A DNA stretch of 14,940 nucleotides from JBGPRB01 sp964422155 (GCA_964422155.1 CAYQZZ010000052.1:1-14940), one strand, 5' to 3'. Positions 6,914-14,607 are shown, counted from the stretch's first letter. Notes: generated by a model not told the origin, from the letters alone. Translations and numbers: made by a program.

Positions 6914-7996
6914 TTACAATTGATATTCTATATACTCGTTCTCGCAAGGGTTACCGAGTGCGATATAGGCTTTCCGCTCCTTCGGACAGCTTATTAGACT
7001 TAAAAGTGTTTTCATCATTCTTGACATTGGCAATGGAGCTTTTGGGTCACGATGCCTGCAGATTGAATTCGGGTGATTGTTATGGTCCTGTAGAAGCTGC
7101 TTCATCACATCAACAGACAGGTGCCCATAATGATTGTCCATAAGCTGGTATAATCTCTGGCCGCGAATATAAGAGTCAGGCCAATACACAGGAGCCAGGT
7201 CTGCGCTTTTAAATCGGTCTGTCTTAAAACAGTTGGCATGCGTGAGGATCCCTCTCTCTGGGTAGTGGACATCAAGGTCATCCAGCGTGACTTCCAAATT
7301 CACGATATCTCCCTGATAACTTGCTAGTAGATAATTCTTGGCAGACCTCTTACCTGCAGAAGCAATCACTCCAACCGCCTCACTAATATTTTCACTCGTT
7401 AGCACCTTCCTGAGGATTATGTGGGACGGTACGCCGCCATTTGGCGTTAAGGAGTCCTTGTTCCTGAGTAGATTTAGATTCAATGAGATACCCGCCGAAT
7501 TCAAGCCAAATAGTCCGAGACCTCCTGGAGAGGCTACTGCCAGAATTTTGGGGCCATGGGTTGGTTTCATCTTTAGAAGAACGATAATTTCCCCCCACAT
7601 GGAGAGGTAATCAAAATTCTGTCCAGTAATAATTTCACCATTACCAGTGGCCTTGCCCCCGGCGGCAAAGGACGTACATCCCATAACGGAAGGGACGGAG
7701 ATTTCGTATGTTATGTTTAAGAAAAAGATATCTTGAAAATCCAGCTTTGCTCCGGCTGCCATCCCCTTCATCTCATCCACAATTTCTGGAGCATACTCTT
7801 CGGCGTCAGGAAGATACATGGGGATATACTTTTTTGCCAACATTCTTGCCTTATCCTTACCACCGAAAACCTGGTAAGTGATATCAAGCATCTTTCTAAT
7901 CTCCGGGCAGGCTGCGCCATATTGAAATCCCATTTCATAAGAATCGCCGCTGACCTCAACAACCTTTATCTTTCTTTTACCTTTACTGCCAGACAT
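6914..7996 (-). CDS. C45 family autoproteolytic acyltransferase/hydrolase
   Basis: A 360-aa protein of the acyl-CoA:6-aminopenicillanate acyltransferase-like N-terminal nucleophile family. These proteins cut themselves before an internal Cys, which becomes the nucleophile for amide cleavage or acyl transfer. Here the expected Gly-Cys is GCTSFAA with Cys107, after an N-terminal segment of about 106 residues with GDSYEMGFQYG. It is followed by family motifs GQNFDY (around 125-130), a Gly-rich strand AVASPGGLGLFGLNSAGISLNLN, and HANCF downstream. No signal peptide is seen, so it is probably cytoplasmic. AAGGAGG lies 6 nt before the ATG. The natural substrate is unknown; bacterial members often act on N-acyl amino acids, peptides or bile-type amides. 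The gene faces the CocE-type hydrolase tail to tail. Confidence 0.85.
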   Translation of the reverse strand: MSGSKGKRKIKVVEVSGDSYEMGFQYGAACPEIRKMLDITYQVFGGKDKARMLAKKYIPMYLPDAEEYAPEIVDEMKGMAAGAKLDFQDIFFLNITYEISVPSVMGCTSFAAGGKATGNGEIITGQNFDYLSMWGEIIVLLKMKPTHGPKILAVASPGGLGLFGLNSAGISLNLNLLRNKDSLTPNGGVPSHIILRKVLTSENISEAVGVIASAGKRSAKNYLLASYQGDIVNLEVTLDDLDVHYPERGILTHANCFKTDRFKSADLAPVYWPDSYIRGQRLYQLMDNHYGHLSVDVMKQLLQDHNNHPNSICRHRDPKAPLPMSRMMKTLLSLISCPKERKAYIALGNPCENEYIEYQL

Positions 7997-8077
7997 GTTC
8001 TTCCTCCTTAAAATTCTTCAGAGGCTGTTTAACAATGGAAAGCTCGATACTATGCACAAAAAAATCAATTATTCCTA

Positions 8078-8095
8078 GAAGATATGCGCATCTTC
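8078..8095. promoter_or_regulatory. short palindrome upstream of the C45-type gene
   Basis: GAAGAT (8078-8083) and ATCTTC (8090-8095) flank ATGCGC. It lies in the 179-bp gap between the small membrane protein gene and the C45-type gene, upstream of the latter, where an operator could sit. Nothing else supports that role. Confidence 0.3.
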
Positions 8096-8175
8096 AATAG
8101 TATTCAGATACGCGAGCTAGTAACTTTTGTCCGATTAAGCTCGGGTTCGACTTAATTTAATAAATGCAGTATTTT

Positions 8176-8454
8176 TTATTTAGCTTTTTTCCCTATCATC
8201 AGTACTAATAGCCCGCTTACAATAAGCAAGTACCCGAGCACCCTCAAGAGCATGATGTACCACTCGTCTGACGATGTGCCGGCTAATAACAATGTGTGGG
8301 AAATGCCAAACATAGTCCAGGCAGCCGCAAATATAGGCCAAAAAGCCCATTTCTCGCCAAGTTTTCTGAACAAAACAAAATAACCGGCAATACTTAATAG
8401 CGTGAGAATCCAGGCGAAACTAACATTCACATAATAGACGGCCGGAACATCCAT
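8176..8454 (-). CDS. small three-helix membrane protein, unknown function
   Basis: A 92-aa protein with three predicted membrane helices, around residues 8-28 (VSFAWILTLLSIAGYFVLF), 37-57 (AFWPIFAAAWTMFGISHTLLL) and 66-86 (IMLLRVLGYLLIVSGLLVLMI). It ends with a basic tail GKKAK. GAGGAGGT lies 9 nt before the ATG, so it is very likely translated. The fold resembles the membrane-anchor segment of some sensor proteins, but no further domain follows. It lies upstream of the C45-type gene on the same strand with a 179-bp gap, and is divergent from the acetolactate decarboxylase gene. Confidence 0.75.
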   Translation of the reverse strand: MDVPAVYYVNVSFAWILTLLSIAGYFVLFRKLGEKWAFWPIFAAAWTMFGISHTLLLAGTSSDEWYIMLLRVLGYLLIVSGLLVLMIGKKAK

Positions 8455-8514
8455 ATCCCTTGTACCTCCTCTTTTTATTCGATTATTAAATTTCTATTTT
8501 ACGTCACCAAAGAA

Positions 8515-8520
8515 TATAAT
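8515..8520 (+). promoter_or_regulatory. possible -10 box for the acetolactate decarboxylase gene
   Basis: TATAAT in AGAATATAATAGTATAC within the divergent gap between 8454 and 8623. The hexamer 17 nt upstream (TTCTAT, 8492-8497) is a poor -35, so the assignment is tentative. Confidence 0.3.
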
Positions 8521-8622
8521 AGTATACACATTTCACCCTAGAAAATAAAAGGACTTCCTGGGAAACTTTATAAATAGGCAATATCTTTAAAAGGAAGAGA
8601 AGCGTTAAAGGAGTAAAGCAAC

Positions 8623-9471
8623 TTGTGCGATGTTTTAAAACTGAAAAACAGCGTCAGAGCGGGAATCCGCATGCCCTTCGCTGCACTGGCGTTAGTCCTA
8701 TTAGGGATGCTATTGCTATATCCCGGAGTTGGTTGCGTTGGATATGCTGATAATCCGATTGCCGGCAGAGAGACTCTTGTCCAAGTATCTACTATTGATG
8801 CCCTCATGATGGGTTCATACGATGGCGTCATGTCACTGGGGACGTTAGGGAAATATGGCGACTTCGGAATAGGGACGTTCGCCAGCCTTGACGGAGAAAT
8901 GATTGAAACGGATGGTGTGTTCTTCCAGGTGAGAGCAGACGGTAAAGCCTATCAAATGTCAGGTTCCGTACAGACGCCCTTTGCCTGTGTGACTTTCTTT
9001 GATACCGACCGTGAGGAGAGATTACCTCAAGGTTTGGATTACTCGCAGTTGCAGCAGTATTTGGACCAGAAATTACCCACAGTCAACATCTTCTACGCCA
9101 TCAAGATAGATGGCACCTTTAGTTATGTGAAAACGCGGAGCGTACCGCCCCAGGTGAAGCCATATCCCCCGCTGGCTGAGGTCACCAAGAATCAATCCGT
9201 TTTTGAATTTCATAATGTTGAGGGGACGATAATCGGGTTCAGGTGTCCCCCTTATGTTACCGGCGTGAACGTGCCGGGGTACCATCTTCACTTTATAACC
9301 AAAAATAAAGATGCCGGCGGGCACGTACTCGAATTGACGGTTCGGGACGCTACCGCTTTTGTCGATGATACCTCCGCATTTATGATGCTCCTGCCCAGCC
9401 AGGGCTCCGACTTTTATATGCTTAACCTGGCCCAGTCACAACAGGAAGAAGTCGGGAAAGTCGAAAAATAG
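8623..9471 (+). CDS. acetolactate decarboxylase with N-terminal export signal
   Basis: Zn-dependent decarboxylation of (S)-2-acetolactate to acetoin (AlsD/BudA family), 282 aa. Family signatures are the early S-T-I-DAL-M-GSYDG segment, GIGTFASLDGEMIETDG with Glu92, GFRCPPYV with Arg207, and the metal site GYHLHFITKNKDAGGH giving His221, His223 and His234. Unusually, residues 19-35 are a strongly hydrophobic stretch after a basic N-terminus, followed by PGVGC, so the enzyme is probably secreted or membrane-anchored; Cys38 is a weak lipobox candidate. The start is TTG, supported by AAAGGAG about 10 nt upstream and by the basic-then-hydrophobic signal it yields. No acetolactate synthase gene is nearby. 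It converges on the next gene with a 75-bp gap. Confidence 0.9.
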   Translation: MCDVLKLKNSVRAGIRMPFAALALVLLGMLLLYPGVGCVGYADNPIAGRETLVQVSTIDALMMGSYDGVMSLGTLGKYGDFGIGTFASLDGEMIETDGVFFQVRADGKAYQMSGSVQTPFACVTFFDTDREERLPQGLDYSQLQQYLDQKLPTVNIFYAIKIDGTFSYVKTRSVPPQVKPYPPLAEVTKNQSVFEFHNVEGTIIGFRCPPYVTGVNVPGYHLHFITKNKDAGGHVLELTVRDATAFVDDTSAFMMLLPSQGSDFYMLNLAQSQQEEVGKVEK

Positions 9472-9546
9472 TCATCCGACCGATAACTAAAGCTCACATA
9501 AAATCCATTATATTGTCATCACTGCCCGTTCTGACGAGAGCAGCCA

Positions 9547-10131
9547 TTAAAACCAGTAATTTTTAACGAACAACCCTCGATTCACCACAAATCTCGTGAC
9601 ATATCTAAGCAGCAGAGAAGTGATTACAAGCGTTACGATTAGATTGCCCGTAAACCATGTAACAAGTGTATTCGGCGTATCGCTCCAACCGGAAACACCT
9701 CCTACCGCTAGCGTGGTTGAACCCCAGATTGCTCCCGCCAGACTGTTTAACAAACAGCCAAAGACGAAGAAGATGAAAAAGTCCCGTTTTGACCTCAGGC
9801 TGACTTCGGCGTGAAAAAGCTTGAAAGCTATCAACGGTATCAAGACCTGCCACAAGTCTGCCAGCGACCAGTAAAGATTAACACTAAGCGGCATAGTGCC
9901 GAGGCCGGCACCGAGGATACATCCCGCATATGCTGCAATCGCTCCCCACGCTCCAAACCACAAAGTAAAAGGAATCATAAAGGCTATGGCAAAATATAGG
10001 TCGGATGCCCCCGGGGCACTCGACCAAACGACGGTAGCAAAACGGGCTAATAGGGTGTTTATTACGGTAACTATTACCAGGATTATGAGATACCTGTAGA
10101 TTCTGTGCTCTTTTCCGGTAACTTCAGCCAT
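9547..10131 (-). CDS. polytopic membrane protein, possibly ECF-type S component
   Basis: A 194-aa integral membrane protein with about six hydrophobic segments (roughly 12-33, 44-60, 62-80, 88-103, 117-140 and 158-178). The central region GAWGAIAAYAGCILGAGLGT and the following NLYWSLADLWQVLIPLIAFKLF resemble substrate-binding subunits of energy-coupling-factor vitamin importers, or related sensor membrane domains. No ECF ATPase or T component is in the window, and such S proteins often act with a shared module elsewhere. AAAGGAGGT lies 10 nt before the ATG. It follows the 5'-nucleotidase gene on the same strand after 137 bp, so the two may be co-transcribed. The family is a tentative call. 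Confidence 0.6.
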   Translation of the reverse strand: MAEVTGKEHRIYRYLIILVIVTVINTLLARFATVVWSSAPGASDLYFAIAFMIPFTLWFGAWGAIAAYAGCILGAGLGTMPLSVNLYWSLADLWQVLIPLIAFKLFHAEVSLRSKRDFFIFFVFGCLLNSLAGAIWGSTTLAVGGVSGWSDTPNTLVTWFTGNLIVTLVITSLLLRYVTRFVVNRGLFVKNYWF

Positions 10132-10268
10132 TTTTAAGTTGACCTCCTTTCCTGTCAGCCGATGATGATTATATCGTATTCCTTGGGTTAATTCACTCCA
10201 CCGGTTGGTATCGGCCAGATAATCTCTCTTTTCGCCGGATTATGCATCTATCATCTGAACCTTCCGCA

Positions 10269-11828
10269 TCATTTACGGCAAATTCGCCCTTCGATTCCAG
10301 GGTTTACCGGCGAGTTGGCCGTGATATATTCCGCCAGCACTTCGTAATCGATATAGCCAAGATTGATATAGTTGGCTCCTTGAGAGAACATGGTATAGCC
10401 GTCACCACCCTGGTAAAGATAATTGGTGGTCACCACTCGATAGCTATTAGAGACGTTGATTGGTTCATATCCACCGGCTTCTTCCACTTCGACGGATACG
10501 ATACGGCTACCCGGCTTGGCCCCCGGGTCCCAGACGAATCTAAGTCCGGACACCTGAGGGAATCTCCCCTGCTCATCTTCCACCTGGCTGACTCCATTTT
10601 CCAGCGCGGCAATGATTTGCTCTCCGGTAAGGTCAAAGGCTACCAGATAATTATCAAAAGGCAGTATCGACATAACCTGTCCCAGGGTCACATCGCCTGC
10701 AGGTACGGAAGCCCGGATACTTCCGCCATTGAGCATGGCGATGCTAGCACCCGTACGGCCAGCCTTATACAGCATCGAGTCGGTTATGAGGTCACCCAGA
10801 TTGGTCTCCTGGCTGCGAACGTGACTTCTTTCACCATCAAGGTCGGCTAAAGTTTTACTGATAACGGTAGCCATTGTTTTCTCGACCGGTGCCCGGTACT
10901 CGGCCAGTTTCGCCGCACAGGTGGCGTCTTCTGCTACCGTCTCATCGAGACGGACAATCTCGCTTCCCGTCCAGTCTTTAACGACGCCGGCCTCGTTAAA
11001 AGTTATGCTGAGATGACCTAGATATTTGGCATACTCGCCCGCCTGCGCTATCAGTGTGGGCGTACCATCTTCATTTACTACCGTGGGATAGACTTCAGGA
11101 ACAGTATGAGAGTGGCCAGCTATAATAATATCAATATCGCCGACTTCCCGGGCAAGCTTCAGGTCTTCGTTCCAGCCGATATGGGTCAGGGCAATTATTT
11201 TGTTTATTCCGTTTCTCTCCAGTTCAGCAACGGCAAGGCGGGCGGCGGATACGTGGTCGTTGATGATAACATCCGTGCCAGGGCTGGAAATTTCGGTAGT
11301 TTCTTCCGTTGTAAGTCCAAGAATTCCGTAGCGCTCGCCGTTCATTTCGATGATTACCCAGGGTGTAATTGTATTACCAAGCATGTTTTTAGGTGGAAAT
11401 TGAATGTTGGACGAGATTATGTGAAATTTGGTACCACTTACGAATTGAGTTAAGATATCCAGTCCTTTATCGAAGTCGTGATTCCCCAGACACATGGCAT
11501 CGTACCTTAGATAATTCATAAACCATAAACTTGCCTGCCCTTGATAAAGGTGGAAGTAGATAGAACCCGAAAAAACATCCCCGGCGTCCAGCAGGAGTGT
11601 GTTGTCTTTACCGGAACCTTCGCGTATCCGGGTTATGGCGGTAGAAAGTCTCGGCATATTGTCCAGGTGACCGTGAATATCATTGGTATGTAATATGGTA
11701 ATAACGGTTGTTTTGCCTGGCGATGTAAATTGCAGTGGGTTTGAAACTTGGTTACATGAAGCCAGCAGTACCAGTAGAACAGTTAACGCTACCGGAAAAA
11801 ATCTGGTGATTGCCCTGTATTTCATCAT
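10269..11828 (-). CDS. 5'-nucleotidase/UDP-sugar hydrolase-type lipoprotein (UshA-like)
   Basis: Extracytoplasmic phosphoesterase that removes phosphate from nucleotides or sugar nucleotides. Numbering from the ATG at 11828 (519 aa), a signal ends in LLASC with Cys25 as lipidation site. The metallophosphatase domain has ILHTNDIHGHL (Asp50, His52), LLLDAGDVFSG, CLGNHDFDKG (Asn116, His117), ALTHIG and IIAGHSHTV (His239, His241). The C-terminal 5_nucleotid_C domain shows ETNLGDLITDSML, LPFDNYLVAFDLTG and the substrate loop YLYQGGDGYTMF. The frame stays open upstream to an ATG at 11918, but that would push the signal peptide 30 residues inward, so I chose the double ATG at 11828/11825. No clear Shine-Dalgarno precedes it. 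The gene is divergent from the TrpX-like gene. Confidence 0.9.
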   Translation of the reverse strand: MMKYRAITRFFPVALTVLLVLLASCNQVSNPLQFTSPGKTTVITILHTNDIHGHLDNMPRLSTAITRIREGSGKDNTLLLDAGDVFSGSIYFHLYQGQASLWFMNYLRYDAMCLGNHDFDKGLDILTQFVSGTKFHIISSNIQFPPKNMLGNTITPWVIIEMNGERYGILGLTTEETTEISSPGTDVIINDHVSAARLAVAELERNGINKIIALTHIGWNEDLKLAREVGDIDIIIAGHSHTVPEVYPTVVNEDGTPTLIAQAGEYAKYLGHLSITFNEAGVVKDWTGSEIVRLDETVAEDATCAAKLAEYRAPVEKTMATVISKTLADLDGERSHVRSQETNLGDLITDSMLYKAGRTGASIAMLNGGSIRASVPAGDVTLGQVMSILPFDNYLVAFDLTGEQIIAALENGVSQVEDEQGRFPQVSGLRFVWDPGAKPGSRIVSVEVEEAGGYEPINVSNSYRVVTTNYLYQGGDGYTMFSQGANYINLGYIDYEVLAEYITANSPVNPGIEGRICRK

Positions 11829-11870
11829 CGCTATAATATCATAAAGAATTGCCTCAGATGAAGGAGCAGG

Positions 11871-11899
11871 TTGAAATATATTAGAAAATGTACTATTCT
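11871..11899 (+). promoter_or_regulatory. sigma70-type promoter for the TrpX-like gene
   Basis: TTGAAA (11871-11876) and TATTCT (11894-11899) are exactly 17 nt apart, about 70 bp before the ATG at 11968, within the divergent gap shared with the nucleotidase gene. Confidence 0.5.
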
Positions 11900-11967
11900 G
11901 CGGGGGTGGCAATGGCAATTTCTATATTATAAATGTTGTACGCCGTTAGGGCGGATACGGAGTGACG

Positions 11968-12954
11968 ATGAAGAAATTGTATTTTATCATTACTTTCTTG
12001 GTTGTTGTAATTCTCCTTTTTCCTTTTACGGGATGTACCAAGGCTAAGGAAAAAGTCCTCCTTATTTCCAGTTACCATCCGGAATTTTCCTGGGTGGCTG
12101 GAGAAATAAAAGGGGTGGAAGATGTTTTTAAAGATAGAGGGACACAAATTCAAAAATTCTTTATGGATACCAAAAGAAAGACAGACCTAGAGTGGAAACA
12201 ACAGGTAGCTGCGAATGCCATTATGAAAATCGAAGAGGTTAAACCGAATCTGGTTATTGTGTTTGATGATGATGCCTGCGAATTTGTGGCCAAGATATAT
12301 ATCGGAGAAGACCTTCCTATTGTCTTCGGTGGTTTGAATGGCGACCCTGAGGAATTTGGCTTTCCCGCAAAAAATATCACCGGCGTGCTTGAAAGGCACC
12401 TCCATGAGCAGACGGTTAATCTTCTGAAAAGCCTCGTGCCGGATGTTAAAACGGCTGCGATAATATCGGATAACAGTACCACGGCACAAAGATATATCGT
12501 CGAAATGAAAAAGTCTTCATGGCCAATTCAAATCCTCGAATATTACGCCACGGATGACTTCGATGCCTGGAAAGCAAAGGTTAAAGAACTCCAGTCCAGG
12601 GTTGACGCTATCGGTATCTTCACATACCAGACCATCAAAGAAAAAGGGCAAGGAGCCAGCCTGCCGGAAGAGGATGTTATGAAATGGACGGTGGAAAACA
12701 GCAAGCTACCCGAGTTCACCTTCTCCGACTTTGGAGTGAGAGAAGGCGCTCTGTGCGGAGTTACCCAGTCTGGATACCAACAGGGTAAGGCGGCTGCCGA
12801 AATGGCGGTCAGGATATTGAACGGCGAAACGCCCGGCGATATTCCTATTCAGACCCCTCAGAAGGGAGTACCAATTATCAATGAAACAAGGGCAAAACAA
12901 CTAAACATACAGATTCCGGCAGATGTGCTTAAAGAGGTAGAAATCATGTGGTGA
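11968..12954 (+). CDS. TrpX-like ABC transporter substrate-binding lipoprotein (ABC_sub_bind family)
   Basis: Extracytoplasmic binding protein of 328 aa. The N-terminus is a lipoprotein signal, MKK then a hydrophobic stretch ending FPFTGC with Cys23. The body has the periplasmic-binding fold of the ABC_sub_bind family: KVLLISSYHPEFSWVAGEIKGVED, LVIVFDDDACEFVAKIY, IVFGGLNGDPEEFG, AAIISDNSTTAQRY and QSGYQQGKAAAEMAVRILNG, then ending with RAKQLNIQIPADV. Members bind tryptophan, tyrosine or other small ligands, usually beside a permease and an ATPase; none follows here, where the DNA becomes decayed. GTG at 11962 is in frame, but CGGAG lies 6 nt before the ATG at 11968. The aspartate-rich FDDDACE differs from typical amino-acid binders, so the ligand is uncertain. 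Confidence 0.85.
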   Translation: MKKLYFIITFLVVVILLFPFTGCTKAKEKVLLISSYHPEFSWVAGEIKGVEDVFKDRGTQIQKFFMDTKRKTDLEWKQQVAANAIMKIEEVKPNLVIVFDDDACEFVAKIYIGEDLPIVFGGLNGDPEEFGFPAKNITGVLERHLHEQTVNLLKSLVPDVKTAAIISDNSTTAQRYIVEMKKSSWPIQILEYYATDDFDAWKAKVKELQSRVDAIGIFTYQTIKEKGQGASLPEEDVMKWTVENSKLPEFTFSDFGVREGALCGVTQSGYQQGKAAAEMAVRILNGETPGDIPIQTPQKGVPIINETRAKQLNIQIPADVLKEVEIMW

Positions 12955-12960
12955 AAATGA

Positions 12961-13170
12961 TTAAAAACTGACTACGTATAGATGTCTCTTATTCTTTAGA
13001 ACATCGAATTCGACATTTTGAAGCTTTAAGTCCTCGTCAGCTCCCAACTCACTGCAAAAATACGCTACAAAATTGCATTTTGTCACAATTAAGTATAATG
13101 TGACATTTAGAGAAGCATTCAGGTTATTCCCGGGCGCTCCGGGGCCAGCTCTTCTTCCGCCACGCGGCAT
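12961..13170 (-). pseudogene. truncated gene with MPRGG-type N-terminus
   Basis: A start with a good ribosome binding site (AGGA, 7 nt before the ATG at 13170) opens with MPRGGRRAGPGAPGNNLNA. This resembles the basic, glycine-rich N-terminus seen in many bacterial and phage-related proteins (M-P-R-G-G-x-R-P-G-A-G-A-P then LNA). After about 19 codons the protein loses that character and runs through sequence holding two adjacent palindromes (13067-13105), ending at a TAA at 12961-12963. I read it as a real gene start joined to unrelated DNA. A short genuine protein of 69 aa remains possible. Confidence 0.4.
13067..13105. repeat. two adjoining palindromes
   Basis: ACAAAAT (13067-13073) and ATTTTGT (13077-13083) form a perfect 7-bp hairpin with loop TGC. 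It overlaps TGTCACA (13081-13087), which is mirrored by TGTGACA (13099-13105) across 11 bp that include TATAAT-like sequence. The pair could be a regulator site over a promoter, or the end of a mobile element that truncated the MPRGG-type gene. Confidence 0.5.
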
Positions 13171-13517
13171 GATCGGTTCCTAAAATGATTTATAAAACTA
13201 ATCATCCAATATTTATTTATATTCTGATTATTATATGTCGTATTTGGAGTACAATAATACATTTTGTTCATCATCGATTAAGGACAGGAATTTTCTACTT
13301 GCTTCTCATGTGGGTAAACTTGCGAGAGACCTTTCTTAGTTCACTTTGGTAACTCTTTTCCGCTTCATCCTCAGTAACGTTAGCCCCGTTAATGACCATG
13401 TCACTGATAATTCTCTCCGCGCGTTCTCGGGCAGTTGCTTTAACCAGGGTGACCTTGTATCTTAAACGAGGTGGTAGAATATCTTCCGGAGTCAGGGCGT
13501 GGCAGGCCGATTGACCT

Positions 13518-13641
13518 CAGGTTCACCAAGACCGTGGGGCAGCGTGGTCGCCACGCTCCAATCTCCACAAAAGCCCGAACAGTTGTCAGGGTTAACCAAA
13601 CCCGCATGATGCAAGGACGGGCTAAGAAGGAGAGAAAGCCA
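13518..13641 (+). ncRNA. candidate bridge RNA in the IS110 leader
   Basis: IS110 elements encode a bridge RNA with target- and donor-binding loops, in the IS110 group upstream of the transposase. Here the second unit is a basal stem AGCCCG (13572-13577)/CGGGCT (13618-13623), a 5' strand holding ACAGTTG (13579-13585), an apical hairpin GGGT/ACCC (13589-13592/13600-13603) and a 3' strand. ACAGTTG is identical to the seven bases before the core at the element's right end (14613-14619), as expected for a left donor guide. The first unit has GTGG/CCAC (13534-13537/13565-13568) around the hairpin AGCGTGG-TCG-CCACGCT (13541-13557). Its GGGGCAG (13536-13542) is complementary to core plus right target CTGCCCC (14620-14626). 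The left target guide is not clear, and the exact ends of the RNA are unknown. Confidence 0.6.
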
Positions 13642-14607
13642 GTGACGAAGGAAGCAGTCTATGTCGGTGTGGATGTTGCTAAGGATACTCTGGATGTAGC
13701 GGACAGCGGTTCCCGGGAGACACGTCAGTTCCTTAATGACCCTCAATGTATCGCACAAGCTGTTCAGCACATCGCTAGTTTGCAGCCTGCAGGGATCATT
13801 CTTGAGGCAACCGGTAATTTGGAAATGCCTTTGGCTGCGGCACTCCAGGCTGAATGCCTGTCAGTAGTCATCATCAATCCCCGCCAGGTACGTGACTTTG
13901 CTCGTGCGACCGGTGCTCTAGCTAAGACTGATGCCATTGATGCCAGAATACTCGCTCTCTTCGGCTTGCGGATAAAGCCAGAGATGAGGCCACTGCCGGA
14001 CAAGCAAGCCCGTGAGATGAGGAGCCTGCTCACACGCCGCCGTCAGCTTATGGAGATGCTTGTCGCAGAACGCAACCGACTCTCCCGGGCTGATGAGGAT
14101 GTCCGACCTAATATCAAGGATCATATCAAGTGGCTGAAGGAAGCTCTATCTGACATCAATAACGACCTGGAGCGTCGTATCCAGAGCAGCCCTTCCTGGC
14201 ATGAGAAGGATAATCTCCTCAGGAGTGTGCCTGGGATTGGCAAGGTAGTATCAACCACTCTTCTGATTGAGCTGCCTGAACTGGGACAGCTTAACCGTCG
14301 TAAGATTGCTGCCCTGGTCGGTGTGGCGCCCCTCAATCGTGACAGCGGTGCCATGCGTGGAAAAAGAACAGTATGGGGTGGTCGGGCTGCGCTAAGAGCT
14401 GTTTTGTACATGGCAGCGCTGGTAGCGACAAAGTGCAATCCTGTCATTGCCGCTTTCTACCGGCGTCTGTTGGATGTCGGTAAGGTTAAGAAAGTAGCGT
14501 TGGTAGCCTGCATGCGTAAACTGTTGACTATGGTAAACGCCATGATGCGTACCAGGACATTCTGGAATCCTGAACCCGCTAGAAAGAGTGCTGTAACGGA
14601 GGCTTAA
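13642..14607 (+). CDS. IS110 family transposase (DEDD recombinase)
   Basis: A 321-aa bridge-RNA-guided recombinase. The N-terminal RuvC-like DEDD domain shows YVGVDVAKDTLDV (Asp11), IILEATGNLE (Glu55) and KTDAIDARILA (Asp97, Asp100). A helical linker follows (about 115-190). The C-terminal transposase_20 domain has LLRSVPGIGKVVSTTLL, then KIAALVGVAPLNRDSGAMRGKR with the catalytic Ser235, and GGRAALRAVLYMAAL. All key residues are present and the length is normal. The frame is open upstream to 13471, but GTG at 13642, with AAGGAG 9 nt before it, gives the standard family N-terminus and leaves the leader free for the noncoding RNA. Confidence 0.92.
   Translation: MTKEAVYVGVDVAKDTLDVADSGSRETRQFLNDPQCIAQAVQHIASLQPAGIILEATGNLEMPLAAALQAECLSVVIINPRQVRDFARATGALAKTDAIDARILALFGLRIKPEMRPLPDKQAREMRSLLTRRRQLMEMLVAERNRLSRADEDVRPNIKDHIKWLKEALSDINNDLERRIQSSPSWHEKDNLLRSVPGIGKVVSTTLLIELPELGQLNRRKIAALVGVAPLNRDSGAMRGKRTVWGGRAALRAVLYMAALVATKCNPVIAAFYRRLLDVGKVKKVALVACMRKLLTMVNAMMRTRTFWNPEPARKSAVTEA

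Noticed and set aside
10242..10850. Plus-strand 202-codon frame over the 3' end of the nucleotidase gene
   Set aside because: The minus-strand gene here has clear family motifs throughout; the overlapping frame shows none and has no ribosome binding site.
13081..13105. CRP/FNR site at TGTCACA-N11-TGTGACA
   Set aside because: The half-site order and spacing do not match the TGTGA-N6-TCACA pattern, and no regulated intact gene follows, so I report only a palindrome.
13471..13641. N-terminal extension of the IS110 transposase starting at 13471
   Set aside because: The frame is open by chance through the flanking repeat and the structured leader. The GTG at 13642 has a good AAGGAG and gives the usual family N-terminus, and the extension would begin outside the element.
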